Shown here one piece after another: positions 1 through 6,245 of a stretch of DNA of 7,260 nucleotides (its first letter is position 1; each line of letters begins with the position of its first letter). Both the position numbers and the translations under genes were made by a program. Where the stretch lies: assembly GCA_030607765.1 (NCBI GenBank), contig JAUWJJ010000052.1:1-7260 (forward strand), written 5' to 3'. Below the pieces are notes generated by a model. The model saw only the letters and a program-made list of their open reading frames with translations. It ran no database searches and had not been told where the DNA came from. Origin of the DNA: Candidatus Aerophobota bacterium (GTDB lineage: Bacteria; Aerophobota; Aerophobia; Aerophobales; B3-G15).

Positions 1-6
1 AGAGCC

Positions 7-34
7 TGCGTTTATACGCACCCTAAAGGGTGCG
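7..34. repeat. Tandem pair of short palindromes (REP-like)
   Basis: Two adjacent perfect palindromes share bases. TGCGT (7-11) pairs with ACGCA (16-20) around a TTAT loop. CGCACCC (17-23) pairs with GGGTGCG (28-34) around a TAAA loop. GGCTACC follows at 34-40. Because the arms overlap at 17-20, only one hairpin can form at a time, with the second (7 bp, GC-rich) the stronger. No T-run follows, so it is a poor intrinsic terminator for + strand transcription. The form is that of small dispersed palindromic repeats. A second hairpin with the complementary loop sits at 3418-3433. Copy number in the genome cannot be seen here. Confidence 0.6.
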
Positions 35-87
35 GCTACCTTTTAGAAAAGCTAAACTATTACTAATTTTTAAGCAGGTAAGGGAAA

Positions 88-420
88 ATGCTATTTGGTA
101 AACGTAAAGAACTTGATGAGGAAAAAATAGAACAGGTTATGGAAGATTTTACAAAAGTTTTAAGTAAACTAATGGAAAAGCATCTTCCCCGAAGGATGAG
201 AAGGGCAATGCCTAAAAAGAGTAAATGGGGAAAAATAAATGATAAAGAAAAAAAAGAAGAGCTAACAAAGATAAAAAAGAGAGGATTGAATAGTTGGTTA
301 AGTGAGACAGTATATGAGATTTGCCAGGAAGTAGGGTCTTTTGCCAATGATCCAGACGCCTTGGAAAAAGATTTAAAAGCCTCTCTCAAGGAATTTAAAA
401 AAACTGGAAGGTTTAGATAA
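88..420 (+). CDS. Unrecognised small lysine-rich protein upstream of argC
   Basis: This encodes 110 residues that I do not recognise as any family. The start ATG is supported by an AGGT at 76-79 (8 bases away) and an AGGG at 81-84. The product is highly charged, with many Lys and Glu. Residues about 8-40 look like an amphipathic helix followed by a basic stretch (PRRMRR, about 34-39). A less charged segment (LNSWLSETVYEICQEVGSF, about 67-85) could be a small hydrophobic core, and the C-terminus is another charged helix. There is no signal peptide, membrane segment or Cys/His metal motif. The stop is one base before the argC start, so the two genes are almost certainly co-transcribed. A link to arginine synthesis or to nucleic-acid binding would be inference only. 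The opposite-strand reading at 63-389 is a shadow of this gene. Confidence 0.75.
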   Translation: MLFGKRKELDEEKIEQVMEDFTKVLSKLMEKHLPRRMRRAMPKKSKWGKINDKEKKEELTKIKKRGLNSWLSETVYEICQEVGSFANDPDALEKDLKASLKEFKKTGRFR

Positions 421-421
421 A

Positions 422-1429
422 ATGAAAATATCTATAATTGGTGCTACAGGCTATGCGGGAGCAGAATTAGTTAAAATACTGCTAAGGCATCCCATGGTTG
501 ATATAGAAAAGCTAACCTCTAAGAGCTTTGCTGGAAGGAAAATCTCTAATATTTATCCTTCACTTGTTACCGGGCTTATATGTGAGCCCTTAAACATTGA
601 TAAAATAACCTCACCGGTTGTATGTACAGCTCTTCCCCATGGAACCTCGATGGAGATAGTGGCTAAATTATACCGGATGGGGAAAAAGGTGATAGACCTA
701 TCCGCTGATTTTCGATTAAAAGATGCAAAAGTTTATGAAAAATGGTATAAAATACCTCATAAGAAAAAAAATTTACTTTGGGAAGCTGTATATGGACTTC
801 CCGAGCTATATCGGGAAAAAATAAGAAAAGCTCAATTAGTAGCCAATCCTGGCTGTTATCCCACCTCGGCTATATTAGCTCTTGCTCCCCTGGTCAGGAA
901 CAAAATACTAAATGAATCGGTAATAGTAGATGCAAAATCTGGAATTAGTGGAGCGGGAAGAGGACTAACTCTGCAAACTCACTTTCCCGAAGCAAATGAA
1001 AATATAAGTGCTTATAGGGTGGAAGGTCATCGGCATCTTCCTGAAATAGAGCAAGAGATAGGAAAATTAGCAAAAAGGGAGGATCAAGTTACCTTTATAC
1101 CCCATTTAATTCCTGTTAATCGGGGAATTCTTTCTACCTGCTACGCCAAAATAAAACAATCTTTAACTACTTCGGATGTTATCCAGTTGTATCAAGATTT
1201 TTACGAGAAAGAGCCCTTCGTAGAAATCCTTCCTGAGGGAGATTTTCCTCAAACTAAAGAGGTTCTCAACTCTAATCGCTGCCGTATAGGACTAATGGTA
1301 AACAGTTTGGCTAATCAGATTATCATTATCTCAGCAATAGATAACTTAGGTAAAGGTGCCTCCTGGCAAGCAGTGCAGAATATGAACCTTATGTGTGGAT
1401 TTGAAGAAGAAATGGGATTAAATGGATAA
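422..1429 (+). CDS. argC: N-acetyl-gamma-glutamyl-phosphate reductase
   Basis: ArgC catalyses the NADPH-dependent reduction of N-acetylglutamyl-5-phosphate to N-acetylglutamate semialdehyde, the third step of arginine biosynthesis, in the cytosol. The 335-residue length is typical of the family. Visible motifs are the N-terminal dinucleotide-binding GATGYAG (7-13), IDLSADFR (91-98), the catalytic cysteine in NPGCYPT (Cys145), SGISGAGRG (173-181), GHRHLPEIEQE (202-212) with its conserved histidines, PVNRG (231-235) and the C-terminal DNLGKGASWQAVQN (307-320). The start has GGAAGG at 406-411 and lies one base after the preceding stop. The 3' end overlaps the exporter gene by 8 bases, which suggests translational coupling. 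The gene looks intact. argJ lies downstream, after the exporter, while argB is not in the window. Confidence 0.96.
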   Translation: MKISIIGATGYAGAELVKILLRHPMVDIEKLTSKSFAGRKISNIYPSLVTGLICEPLNIDKITSPVVCTALPHGTSMEIVAKLYRMGKKVIDLSADFRLKDAKVYEKWYKIPHKKKNLLWEAVYGLPELYREKIRKAQLVANPGCYPTSAILALAPLVRNKILNESVIVDAKSGISGAGRGLTLQTHFPEANENISAYRVEGHRHLPEIEQEIGKLAKREDQVTFIPHLIPVNRGILSTCYAKIKQSLTTSDVIQLYQDFYEKEPFVEILPEGDFPQTKEVLNSNRCRIGLMVNSLANQIIIISAIDNLGKGASWQAVQNMNLMCGFEEEMGLNG

Positions 1430-2036
1430 ATTATTGTGGCTCTCTCTGGGATTCACTATCGGTCTTTCCGGTGCTCTCATACCAGGGCCTCTGCTTATCT
1501 ATACCCTATCTCAGGCTATAAAGCAAGGGACAAAAGCAGGGATAATAGTAACAACAGGACATTTTCTGATAGAAGTAATAGTAATATGTTTGATTCTCAC
1601 GGGAGGAAGTTTTATTTTAAAGTTTACCTCTTTGAGAAGTTACATTACCTGGATAGGAGCAATAGCCTTAATAGTTATGGGGATGCTTGTATTTAAAAAG
1701 TCCTTTAATATTGAATTTACCCAGCACAAAAGCAAAAATATAAAATACGGAGTAGCAGGAGGAGCCTTCTTTACTATTTTTAATCCAAGCTTTCCTATTT
1801 GGTGGACATCCATCGGTGTCCCTGTCATCCTGAAAATTTACCTTACAGGAATCCTGGGAGTGATTTTGTTTATGTTAGGTCACTGGGCAGCCGACTTTGG
1901 CTGGTATATTTTTATTTCTTATGGAGCGTCCAAAGGAAAGCCTTACCTCACTGACAGAAGTTATCGGATTTTTTCCCGAATGCTGGGATTACTTTTATTA
2001 GGATTTGGAGTATATTCTATAGTCATTGGGATTTAA
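1422..2036 (+). CDS. LysE/RhtB-family amino-acid exporter
   Basis: This 204-residue inner-membrane protein has the size and layout of the LysE/RhtB superfamily, whose members export basic or neutral amino acids using the proton gradient. About six hydrophobic segments are visible, near residues 5-27, 38-60, 72-91, 108-130, 133-165 and 184-203. The N-terminal family signature GALIPGPLLIYTLSQ (17-31) is followed by GTKAGIIVTTGHFLIE (36-51). The mid-protein NPSFPIWW (121-128) matches the usual Asn-Pro position at the start of a later helix. The gene overlaps argC by 8 bases and has only a weak GGGA (1414-1417) as SD, so it is probably translated by coupling to argC. Its place between argC and argJ suggests arginine, ornithine or a related compound as substrate, but that is inference: substrate cannot be read from sequence in this family. 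Confidence 0.9.
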   Translation: MDKLLWLSLGFTIGLSGALIPGPLLIYTLSQAIKQGTKAGIIVTTGHFLIEVIVICLILTGGSFILKFTSLRSYITWIGAIALIVMGMLVFKKSFNIEFTQHKSKNIKYGVAGGAFFTIFNPSFPIWWTSIGVPVILKIYLTGILGVILFMLGHWAADFGWYIFISYGASKGKPYLTDRSYRIFSRMLGLLLLGFGVYSIVIGI

Positions 2037-2038
2037 AG

Positions 2039-2107
2039 AAAAAAGGGGGCAGATTTATTTTTCTTCTTTCCCTTTTCTAATTCCAAAATAAATTGATCCC
2101 CTTTTTT
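2039..2107. terminator. Large imperfect hairpin, likely intrinsic terminator
   Basis: AAAAAAGGGG (2039-2048) pairs with CCCCTTTTTT (2098-2107). After a 4 x 4 internal loop with possible G-U pairs (2049-2052 against 2094-2097), ATTTATTTT (2053-2061) pairs with AAAATAAAT (2085-2093). A 23-base pyrimidine-rich loop remains (2062-2084). The GC tract is followed by T-runs on + and, read in reverse, on -, so it could stop transcription in either direction. It begins 2 bases after the exporter stop codon, which fits termination of the argC-exporter transcript, either fully or in part before argJ. The long loop and A/T-rich stem make it less compact than a textbook terminator. Confidence 0.6.
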
Positions 2108-2143
2108 ATTCAGTGTTCTCAGTGGTTAATTTTCTTTATAAAT

Positions 2144-2149
2144 AAGGAG
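2144..2149 (+). promoter_or_regulatory. SD site that fixes the argJ TTG start
   Basis: AAGGAG, 7 bases before the TTG at 2157, is the strongest ribosome-binding site on the + strand of this window. It fixes the rare start codon, because no in-frame ATG or GTG occurs near the family's expected N-terminus. Confidence 0.8.
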
Positions 2150-2156
2150 TAAAAAT

Positions 2157-3389
2157 TTGCGAGAAATAAATGGTGGAATTACTGCTTCTGAAGGGTTTAA
2201 GGCGACAGGAGTTCGCTGTGGATTAAAGGAGAAAAATTTAGATTTAGCTCTTATTTACTCAGGCTCCCCTGCTGTAGCTTGGGGTATGTTTACCACCAAT
2301 AAGGTAAAAGCAGCTCCAGTTAAGATTTCTCTAAAAAAGATTCGTGCATATCGAGCCCAGGCTATTGTAGCTAATAGTGGTAATGCTAATGCCTGCACAG
2401 GGAAAAAAGGTTTATTGGACGCTTCAAAAATGACTGAAATTACTGCTCAAGAACTTAAAATATCCTCTGGTAATGTTCTTGTGGCTTCTACTGGAATAAT
2501 TGGAAAACCTTTATCTATGGATAAAATTGAGGAAGGAATAAAAAAAGCGGTTCAATCTTTATCCTCGCATGGAGGAGATTTAGCAGCTCAAGCCATCCTC
2601 ACTACCGACAAAGTGGTTAAGCAAATAGCTCTGGAAACTGATATCCCCGGAAGAGGAAAGAAAAAAGTAAAAATTGGTGGTATAGCTAAAGGATCAGGGA
2701 TGATATCTCCCAATTTAGCTACTATGCTTTGTTTTATCACTACTGATGCCTGTATTACCAAAGATGCTTTGAAAGAGGCTTTGCAAAGTGCGGTAAATAA
2801 ATCCTTTAACCGGATAAATGTAGATGGTGATATGAGCACTAACGATACTGTAATTATACTGGCCAATGGAAAAGCGGGAAATAAAAGAATTAAAACCTGG
2901 CGGAAAAAACCTACCTTAAGAGTTAAAGATGAAAATTTTCAATATTTCTCTGAAGCCCTGGATTATCTGTGTATCTACTTAGCTAAAATGATAGTGAAGG
3001 ATGCAGAAGGAGCAACAAAATTTGTAGAAATAGAAGTAAAGGGGGCCCCTTTTCCCAAGGATGCTTCCAGAATAGCCAGAGCTGTGGCAAGCTCTCTTTT
3101 AGTAAAAACAGCTATTGCTGGAGCTTCTCCCAACTGGGGAAGAATAATGGCTGCTATAGGCTCAGTCCACACCAAGATAAATCCAGAAAAGGCAGATGTG
3201 TATTTTAACGGACTTTTAGTAGTGAGGAAGGGGGAGGCAGCTGGTACAGAATTAATCAAGCTCAGAGAAATATTATCCAAAGAATCTGTAAAGATAACTG
3301 TTGAATTAAATCAGGGAAATTGCAGAACATGGTTCTGGGGATGCGACTTGACTGAAAAATATGTAAAAATTAACAAAAGATATACATAA
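2157..3389 (+). CDS. argJ: Glutamate N-acetyltransferase / ornithine acetyltransferase
   Basis: ArgJ moves the acetyl group from N-acetylornithine to glutamate, releasing ornithine and recycling the acetyl group; bifunctional members can also use acetyl-CoA. The 410 residues match the family. Motifs are NSGNANACTG (73-82), STG (111-113, the usual oxyanion-hole region), KGSGMISPNLATML (178-191) with the autocleavage site and nucleophile Thr189, NVDGDMSTNDT (221-231), ASPNWGRIMAAIG (323-335) and the C-terminal CDLTEKYVKIN (396-406). The precursor is expected to split between Ala188 and Thr189 into alpha and beta chains. The start is TTG: AAGGAG at 2144-2149 lies 7 bases upstream, and the nearby ATG at 2170 is out of frame. 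Whether this enzyme is mono- or bifunctional cannot be decided from the sequence. argB does not follow; a polynucleotide kinase gene does. Confidence 0.96.
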   Translation: MREINGGITASEGFKATGVRCGLKEKNLDLALIYSGSPAVAWGMFTTNKVKAAPVKISLKKIRAYRAQAIVANSGNANACTGKKGLLDASKMTEITAQELKISSGNVLVASTGIIGKPLSMDKIEEGIKKAVQSLSSHGGDLAAQAILTTDKVVKQIALETDIPGRGKKKVKIGGIAKGSGMISPNLATMLCFITTDACITKDALKEALQSAVNKSFNRINVDGDMSTNDTVIILANGKAGNKRIKTWRKKPTLRVKDENFQYFSEALDYLCIYLAKMIVKDAEGATKFVEIEVKGAPFPKDASRIARAVASSLLVKTAIAGASPNWGRIMAAIGSVHTKINPEKADVYFNGLLVVRKGEAAGTELIKLREILSKESVKITVELNQGNCRTWFWGCDLTEKYVKINKRYT

Positions 3390-3417
3390 TAAGAAATGGT
3401 AATATGTAAATGTAGAA

Positions 3418-3433
3418 CAGGTCTTTAGGCCTG
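3418..3433. repeat. Short hairpin with TTTA loop
   Basis: CAGGTC (3418-3423) pairs with GGCCTG (3428-3433), one pair being G-U, around a TTTA loop; a further T-A pair is possible. On the other strand the loop is TAAA, as in the hairpin at 17-34, and both contain a CCTAAAG-like core. It lies between the argJ stop and the kinase start, with no T-run after it, so it is a poor terminator. It may be another copy of a small dispersed palindrome, or an mRNA stability element. Confidence 0.5.
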
Positions 3434-3437
3434 CCGA

Positions 3438-3465
3438 GAGTAATGTGTAATTAGTAATGAGTAAT
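3438..3465 (+). repeat. Four-copy heptanucleotide tandem repeat over a start codon
   Basis: Four consecutive 7-base units end in GTAAT: GAGTAAT (3438), GTGTAAT (3445), TAGTAAT (3452) and GAGTAAT (3459). The first and last are identical. The kinase ATG (3457-3459) is formed at the junction of units three and four, so the repeat supplies both the leader and the first codons of that gene. Confidence 0.75.
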
Positions 3466-4323
3466 AGATTCTCCCTATCAGAAGAAATAAAAGAAGCTAT
3501 TCTTGATCCCAAAAATAAATTAATAGTGATTATTGGAGCATCTGATTCTGGTAAGAGTACTCTGGTGGAAGATATCCTGCAATTAACCCTGAGAAGGTTT
3601 AAAGTTGGAATAGTGGATATGGATATAGGACAGTCTCATCTGGGACCTCCCACCACCATTGCCTGGGGTCTGGTAGAGGAAAAATTTGAAGGATGGAATG
3701 AAGTAAAGGTAAAAGATTTTTATTTTGTGGGAAACACTTCTCCTCTGGGAAGCTTACTTCCTACAGTCACTGGTGCTCACCTTATCTGTGATAAGGCACT
3801 TGAGAGAGCTGATAAAGTAATTGTAGATACAACTGGATTGATAAGGGGAGGGGTGGGAAAAGCTTTAAAACTATCCCTGATTGACATTATTCGTCCTCAA
3901 CTGGCATTAGCTTTGCAAAAAGAAGATGAACTGGAGCATATCCTTATCCCTCTCAAGGGGATGTTAACTCCTGAGATATTTAGAATTCCCGCTCCTTTTC
4001 AGATAAATTCAAAGAACTATTTAATCAGAAAAGATTATCGGGAAGAAAAGTTTAAAGATTACTTTAGGAATGTTTCACTTAAAGAAATATCCTTAGAGGA
4101 AGTGGGAATAAGCTCTCCTGCAGTTGAGTCTTTCATAAATCATCTGGTGAGTTTGAGGGATAAGCAGGGAAAAGACGTAGCTTTAGGGATAATTGAGAGA
4201 TTAAGCAGAGGAAAGAGAAAGATATATATTTATACTCCTCTCAGGAAGGAGCAAATAGGAAGCATTGCCCACATTATCTTGGGAAAAATTAAAATTACCC
4301 GGGAGGGGAAGCAGCTATATTGA
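3457..4323 (+). CDS. Clp1/Grc3-type P-loop polynucleotide 5'-kinase
   Basis: This 288-residue P-loop protein resembles the Clp1/Grc3 polynucleotide kinase family, whose members transfer the ATP gamma-phosphate to the 5'-OH of RNA or DNA. Visible motifs are Walker A GASDSGKST (27-35), the family-typical DMDIGQSHLGPPTT (54-67), YFVGNTSPLGSLLP (89-102) and a Walker B-like VIVDTTGLIRG (121-131). The C-terminal part (about 215-288) includes VALGIIER (241-248) and may be a small beta-rich domain, as in archaeal relatives. ATG 3457 is the only standard start that works: TAA lies in frame at 3448, and the next in-frame GTG is already inside the first P-loop strand. There is no good SD within 5-12 bases, and the start lies in a heptamer repeat. 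Family assignment is good. The actual substrate (RNA repair, tRNA, DNA) is unknown, and any link to the arginine genes upstream is only positional. Confidence 0.85.
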   Translation: MSNRFSLSEEIKEAILDPKNKLIVIIGASDSGKSTLVEDILQLTLRRFKVGIVDMDIGQSHLGPPTTIAWGLVEEKFEGWNEVKVKDFYFVGNTSPLGSLLPTVTGAHLICDKALERADKVIVDTTGLIRGGVGKALKLSLIDIIRPQLALALQKEDELEHILIPLKGMLTPEIFRIPAPFQINSKNYLIRKDYREEKFKDYFRNVSLKEISLEEVGISSPAVESFINHLVSLRDKQGKDVALGIIERLSRGKRKIYIYTPLRKEQIGSIAHIILGKIKITREGKQLY

Positions 4324-4351
4324 TAATAGGCTCCTTACCCGTTTAAAATTG

Positions 4352-4822
4352 CTAACCAAAGTCCTCTGGTTTTAAGTCTTTTAACTTTTTCTTAAATTCC
4401 TTAATTTCCTCATCTTTAATGGGACTTTCTCCTAAAGCTACTTTATCTAAAACAACTTCATTAATATATATGGGAACTTTAAGTCTCAAGGCTAAAGCTA
4501 TAGCATCACTGGGACGGGAATCAACCTGGATATTTTCCCCGTCCTGTTTTATCATAATCCTGGCATAAAAAGTATTGTTTTTAAGGTCATTTATTACTAT
4601 CCTATCTACCTTCCCTTTGAGTTTCTCAATCAAAGATTTGGCTAAATCGTGGGTCAAAGGACGAGGAGGTTTTACATTTTCCAGAGCTAAGGCAATAGAT
4701 TGAGCCTCAAACAAACCAATCCATATAGGTAGAGTTTTTTCTCCTTTTCTCTCTTTTAAAATAATTACCGGCATCTTTGATCTAACATCAATGGCTACAT
4801 TAACAACTTTAACTTCTACCAA
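4352..4822 (-). CDS. BFN-domain (DUF151) bifunctional nuclease-like protein
   Basis: This encodes 156 residues of the BFN/DUF151 family, cytosolic proteins described in plants as bifunctional nucleases and widespread in bacteria with poorly known roles. Family motifs are LPIWIG (31-36), EAQSIALAL (39-47), RPLTHDL (54-60) and DSRPSDAIALALR (101-113). A charged Lys/Glu-rich tail (138-156) follows, and the UVR domain found in some members is absent. I chose the TTG at 4822-4820 because GAGGTGAT (4834-4827) is a strong SD 8 bases upstream, and the product then begins MVEVKVV, as relatives often do. A GTG at 4831-4829 would add three residues but lies within that SD. apgM ends 31 bases upstream on the same strand, so co-transcription is likely. 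The 3' end faces the kinase gene. Confidence 0.92.
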   Translation of the reverse strand: MVEVKVVNVAIDVRSKMPVIILKERKGEKTLPIWIGLFEAQSIALALENVKPPRPLTHDLAKSLIEKLKGKVDRIVINDLKNNTFYARIMIKQDGENIQVDSRPSDAIALALRLKVPIYINEVVLDKVALGESPIKDEEIKEFKKKLKDLKPEDFG

Positions 4823-4826
4823 ATTT

Positions 4827-4834
4827 ATCACCTC
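4827..4834 (-). promoter_or_regulatory. SD site that fixes the BFN gene TTG start
   Basis: GAGGTGAT on the - strand matches the 16S rRNA anti-SD over 8 bases. It lies 8 bases (from its GAGG core) before the TTG at 4822 and overlaps the alternative GTG at 4831. A start at that GTG would leave it without a usable SD. Confidence 0.7.
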
Positions 4835-4853
4835 TTTTCAATTAAAATTTTTT

Positions 4854-6077
4854 CTAAGAACCAACCATATGACCGCATCCCATTAAATCTACTATCATTT
4901 TATTTAACTGTACTCCAGTAAAATGTCCCAGGCAACCCGAGGCTACAGAAACCTCGTCAAAAAGATGTACCTTATCTCTTCTTATACCATTCCCATAGAT
5001 TAACACAGGGACAGGATCGCTACTGTGTCTCTTGATAGAAATAGGCGTAGAGTGGTCAGCCGTTATAATAAGCCATACATCCTCTTCTCTTAAGATCTCA
5101 GCCAGCCTATCTACCCTTTCAATCATTAAGAGCTTATTCTCCCGGTTTCCATCATGCCTGGCATTATCAGCTCCCTTTATATGAAGAAAAACAACATCAA
5201 ATTTTCTTAAAGCCTCCTTAGCTGCCCGAGCTTTAGCTTCGATATCCGTATCTACTCTTCCTGTTGCTCCTTTAACATTAACAATTTGCATTCCCACGTA
5301 CTTAGCTACTCCCCTGTAAAGAGCAGCTCCTGCTATACAGCAGGAACTAAATCCATATTTTTCCTTTAAAGAATCTACTCTCTGATATACCCCTGCTCCC
5401 CGGGTTAAAACTATATTAGCTGGAAATTTTCCCTCTTTCCTCCTTTCTTTATTTAGTGGATGAGAGGAAAGGATTTCCCAACTCCTCTTCACAAATTCAT
5501 TCACTACCCGAGAAGTTCTCTTGGCTTCCTCTGTATCCTCTAAAGGTTTTGATTTTAGGGGAGGGATAACCTGAGGAGAATGTAGATCAGTGTCGGAAAC
5601 AGCTGAGGAAAGTCCTTCTCCTCTTAAAACTAAAACTCCCCTGTGCTCAGTAGAAGATTCAAAAATAATCTCTATCCCATTTATTTTAATACCTTGCAAG
5701 GATTTAGCAAGCTCAATTCCCTCATCCTTTAACCTCCCTGCTCTTCTATCTATAACTTGAAATTTTTCATTTACAGTGGCAAAATTACATCTAAAAGCAA
5801 CATCATCTTCTTTTAAATTGATCCCGACCCCCAGAGCTTCAAAGGGACCTCTTCCCCGATAGTAAACTTTTGGATCATAACCAAAAAGAGCAAGATGAGC
5901 GGTATCACTACCCGGAATAATCCCAATTCCAATAGTACTCATTAATCCCGTAGCTCCTTTTAGAGCTAAATCATCAAGAATAGGCTTATTTGCCAGTTGC
6001 AGAGGTGTCTTTCCATCCTTTACTGCTCTATCACCTACTCCATCAACAATTACAAGAATTGCCTTTTTTTCTATCAT
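4854..6077 (-). CDS. apgM: Cofactor-independent phosphoglycerate mutase, archaeal type
   Basis: ApgM interconverts 3- and 2-phosphoglycerate in glycolysis and gluconeogenesis without 2,3-bisphosphoglycerate, using two divalent metals and a phosphoserine intermediate. The 407 residues match the short archaeal-type class (about 400), not the longer GpmI class (about 510). Motifs of the alkaline-phosphatase superfamily are VDGVGDR (11-17), [15 protein letters not shown] (55-69) with probable catalytic Ser57, [11 protein letters not shown] (73-83), EHRGVLV (144-150), SDTDLHSP (161-168), [13 protein letters not shown] (299-311), TADHSTP (339-345) and GHFTG (384-388). The Asp and His residues in the last three are the expected metal ligands. 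The start ATG has AAGGAA at 6092-6087, 9 bases upstream, and a good promoter just before it. It is followed by the BFN gene. No truncation or missing active-site residue is seen. Confidence 0.95.
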   Translation of the reverse strand: MIEKKAILVIVDGVGDRAVKDGKTPLQLANKPILDDLALKGATGLMSTIGIGIIPGSDTAHLALFGYDPKVYYRGRGPFEALGVGINLKEDDVAFRCNFATVNEKFQVIDRRAGRLKDEGIELAKSLQGIKINGIEIIFESSTEHRGVLVLRGEGLSSAVSDTDLHSPQVIPPLKSKPLEDTEEAKRTSRVVNEFVKRSWEILSSHPLNKERRKEGKFPANIVLTRGAGVYQRVDSLKEKYGFSSCCIAGAALYRGVAKYVGMQIVNVKGATGRVDTDIEAKARAAKEALRKFDVVFLHIKGADNARHDGNRENKLLMIERVDRLAEILREEDVWLIITADHSTPISIKRHSSDPVPVLIYGNGIRRDKVHLFDEVSVASGCLGHFTGVQLNKMIVDLMGCGHMVGS

Positions 6078-6099
6078 AAATTTTTATTCCTTTTCCATG

Positions 6100-6127
6100 A
6101 GAGTATTAAATCCTAAGGGGTTGTCAA
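6100..6127 (-). promoter_or_regulatory. Sigma-70-like promoter for apgM
   Basis: On the - strand a perfect -35 TTGACA (6127-6122) and a -10 TACTCT (6105-6100, four of six consensus bases) are 16 bases apart. Transcription would start near 6093, right at the apgM SD (6092-6087), giving a leader of about 16 bases. The site implies that apgM and the BFN gene form their own unit, separate from the permease upstream. Confidence 0.55.
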
Positions 6128-6245
6128 GGTTGGGTGTGTTATTTAAAAATTAAAAGTGCACTACCCGATCTTAGTTAAAAAAATAAATTACCCTATCACC
6201 TCAGGCAAAAGGAAAAATAGAGCGTACTTACCGTTTGTTATTTCA
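6128..6245. other. Intergenic region between permease end and apgM promoter
   Basis: No gene is supported here. The + strand reading through 6156-6494 has no family features and mostly shadows the permease. I see no convincing terminator for the permease: a T-rich run on the - strand (about 6178-6184) is not preceded by a strong stem. GCGTACTTACC (6222-6232) and GCGTACTTTACC (6253-6264) form a near-direct repeat around the permease stop codon. Confidence 0.5.

Noticed and set aside
1436..1696. A + strand reading of 86 codons within the exporter gene
   Set aside because: It overlaps the clear LysE-type gene in another frame, is rich in Ser/Arg/Asn and has no motifs.
2114..2142. Possible argJ promoter (TGTTCT, 17 bases, TATAAA)
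   Set aside because: The -35 match is poor and the start would fall on the argJ SD at about 2149, so it is not convincing.
2588..3280. Two - strand readings opposite argJ
   Set aside because: They are antisense shadows of a strongly supported argJ, with no own start signals or family motifs.
3310..3350. Odd local sequence GNCRTWFWGCDLT near the ArgJ C-terminus, considered as a paired frameshift
   Set aside because: The region before CDLT varies within the family, the frame is open, and the C-terminal motif is intact, so no lesion is needed to explain it.
4324..4351. Possible bidirectional terminator between the convergent kinase and BFN genes
   Set aside because: The 28-base gap shows no stem with a T-run in either direction.
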